Origin: Spirochaetota bacterium
Lineage (GTDB): Bacteria > Spirochaetota > Spirochaetia > Sphaerochaetales > Sphaerochaetaceae
DNA length: 51,192 nt
Direction of reading: 5' to 3'
Assembly: GCA_023401595.1 (NCBI GenBank)
Contig: JAEXDQ010000031.1
Coordinates: forward strand, 1 to 51,192
A program made the translations under genes and the position numbers. Of this stretch, positions 50,909 through 51,192 are shown piece after piece. Every line of letters begins with the position of its first letter. Within the stretch, counting starts at the first letter, position 1. Under the pieces are notes generated by a model. That model was not told the DNA's origin. It saw nothing but the letters and a program-made list of their open reading frames with translations, and did not search any database.

Positions 50909-51192
50909 CTAGCGGTTGATACCGAACTTGGCGGGGTCGATGGTGGTGGCGCCGGCGTCGTACATGAGGTAGCAGGCCTTGGAGGCGAAGCCCTCCATGT
51001 ACGCCTGGGACTGGGCGCGGCCCATGGGGATGACGGAGAAGCTCTTGACCTCGCAGAAGTCGAGGAAGTCCTTCTCCTTGACGGCGCTCTCGAACGCCGC
51101 GTCGAGCTTGGCCAGCTTGGCCTCGTCAAGCCCCTTGGGGATCAGGACGCCCGTGACCTCGCCCATCGGGACGAACTTCTTGGCCTCGGGGT
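50909..51192 (-). CDS. tctC: TctC-type periplasmic binding protein, C-terminal part
   Basis: The last 93 codons of a gene that continues beyond the right edge. GVLIPKGLDEAKLAKLDAAF and the end (YMEGFASKACYLMYDAGAT) fit the C-terminal lobe of TctC/Bug-type binding proteins, which capture carboxylates for TctAB. Codon use is very GC-rich and biased, as in oppA and the outer-membrane protein, so high expression is likely. About 80 bases separate it from tctB; the segment contains GTCTTC and GAAGAC arms (50867-50889) that could form a weak attenuating hairpin. Confidence 0.88.
   Translation of the reverse strand, partial: PEAKKFVPMGEVTGVLIPKGLDEAKLAKLDAAFESAVKEKDFLDFCEVKSFSVIPMGRAQSQAYMEGFASKACYLMYDAGATTIDPAKFGINR

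Overview
The window looks like chromosomal DNA of a GC-rich (roughly 55% by eye) diderm anaerobe, most likely a spirochaete of the Sphaerochaeta type. The clues are short Sec signals followed by beta-rich outer-membrane proteins, a spirochaete-like lipobox on the peptide-binding protein, an opp operon, TctABC and TTT-type uptake systems, and carbohydrate genes. The lineage is inferred from the general look of the proteins; no rRNA or tRNA gene is present to confirm it.

Layout. 1-264: start of an exported protein running off the left edge. 368-1621: a lone tyrosine recombinase. 1927-2014: an 11-bp tandem array. 2075-6876 (-): oppBCDF, read oppB to oppF. 7256-11875 (+): rimO, a PcrA/UvrD helicase and a shortened class-III-aminotransferase-like protein. 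12050-13535 (+): rplM, rpsI, recX. 13683-14978 (-): eno. 15106-16116 (+): a UPF0158-GNAT fusion. 16437-17849 (+): a major outer-membrane protein with strong promoter and terminator, followed directly by the 5' part of a class C group II intron without its reverse transcriptase. 18475-19056 (-): a small membrane protein. 19518-21242 (+): the OppA-like lipoprotein, probably the partner of the distant oppBCDF. 21623-26091 (+): aroA, then ltaE, an EFR1-type ferredoxin and a MalY/PatB lyase. 26596-33092 (-): addB and addA. 33073-34014 (+): CPBP protease; 34002-34340 (-): zinc-ribbon TM2 protein; 34518-35600 (+): membrane-anchored DNA/RNA nuclease, followed by a 10-bp periodic array.

35858-38578 (-): DeoR-type regulator, TIM-barrel isomerase/epimerase and pectin methylesterase, an apparent pectin or sugar operon. 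39019-40599 (-): phosphohexomutase. 40920-41831 (+): YjdF-like membrane protein. 41828-42478 (-): pentapeptide-repeat protein. 42676-46613 (+): a molybdenum block (molybdopterin-binding protein, MogA/MoaB-like protein, modA, modB, modC) with a ModE-like palindrome at its predicted transcription start. 46741-47277 (-): HdeD-like membrane protein. 47704-51192 (-): tctC (partial), tctB, tctA and a Gfo/Idh/MocA oxidoreductase.

The most unusual signal is not one gene. Five of the eight convergent gene junctions (int/oppF, malY-like/addA, CPBP/TM2, nuclease/pectinesterase, modC/hdeD-like) carry short-period (9-18 bp) degenerate tandem repeats, each with its own unit sequence. I know of no named element that fits. 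No CRISPR array, complete prophage or recognisable defence island is visible.
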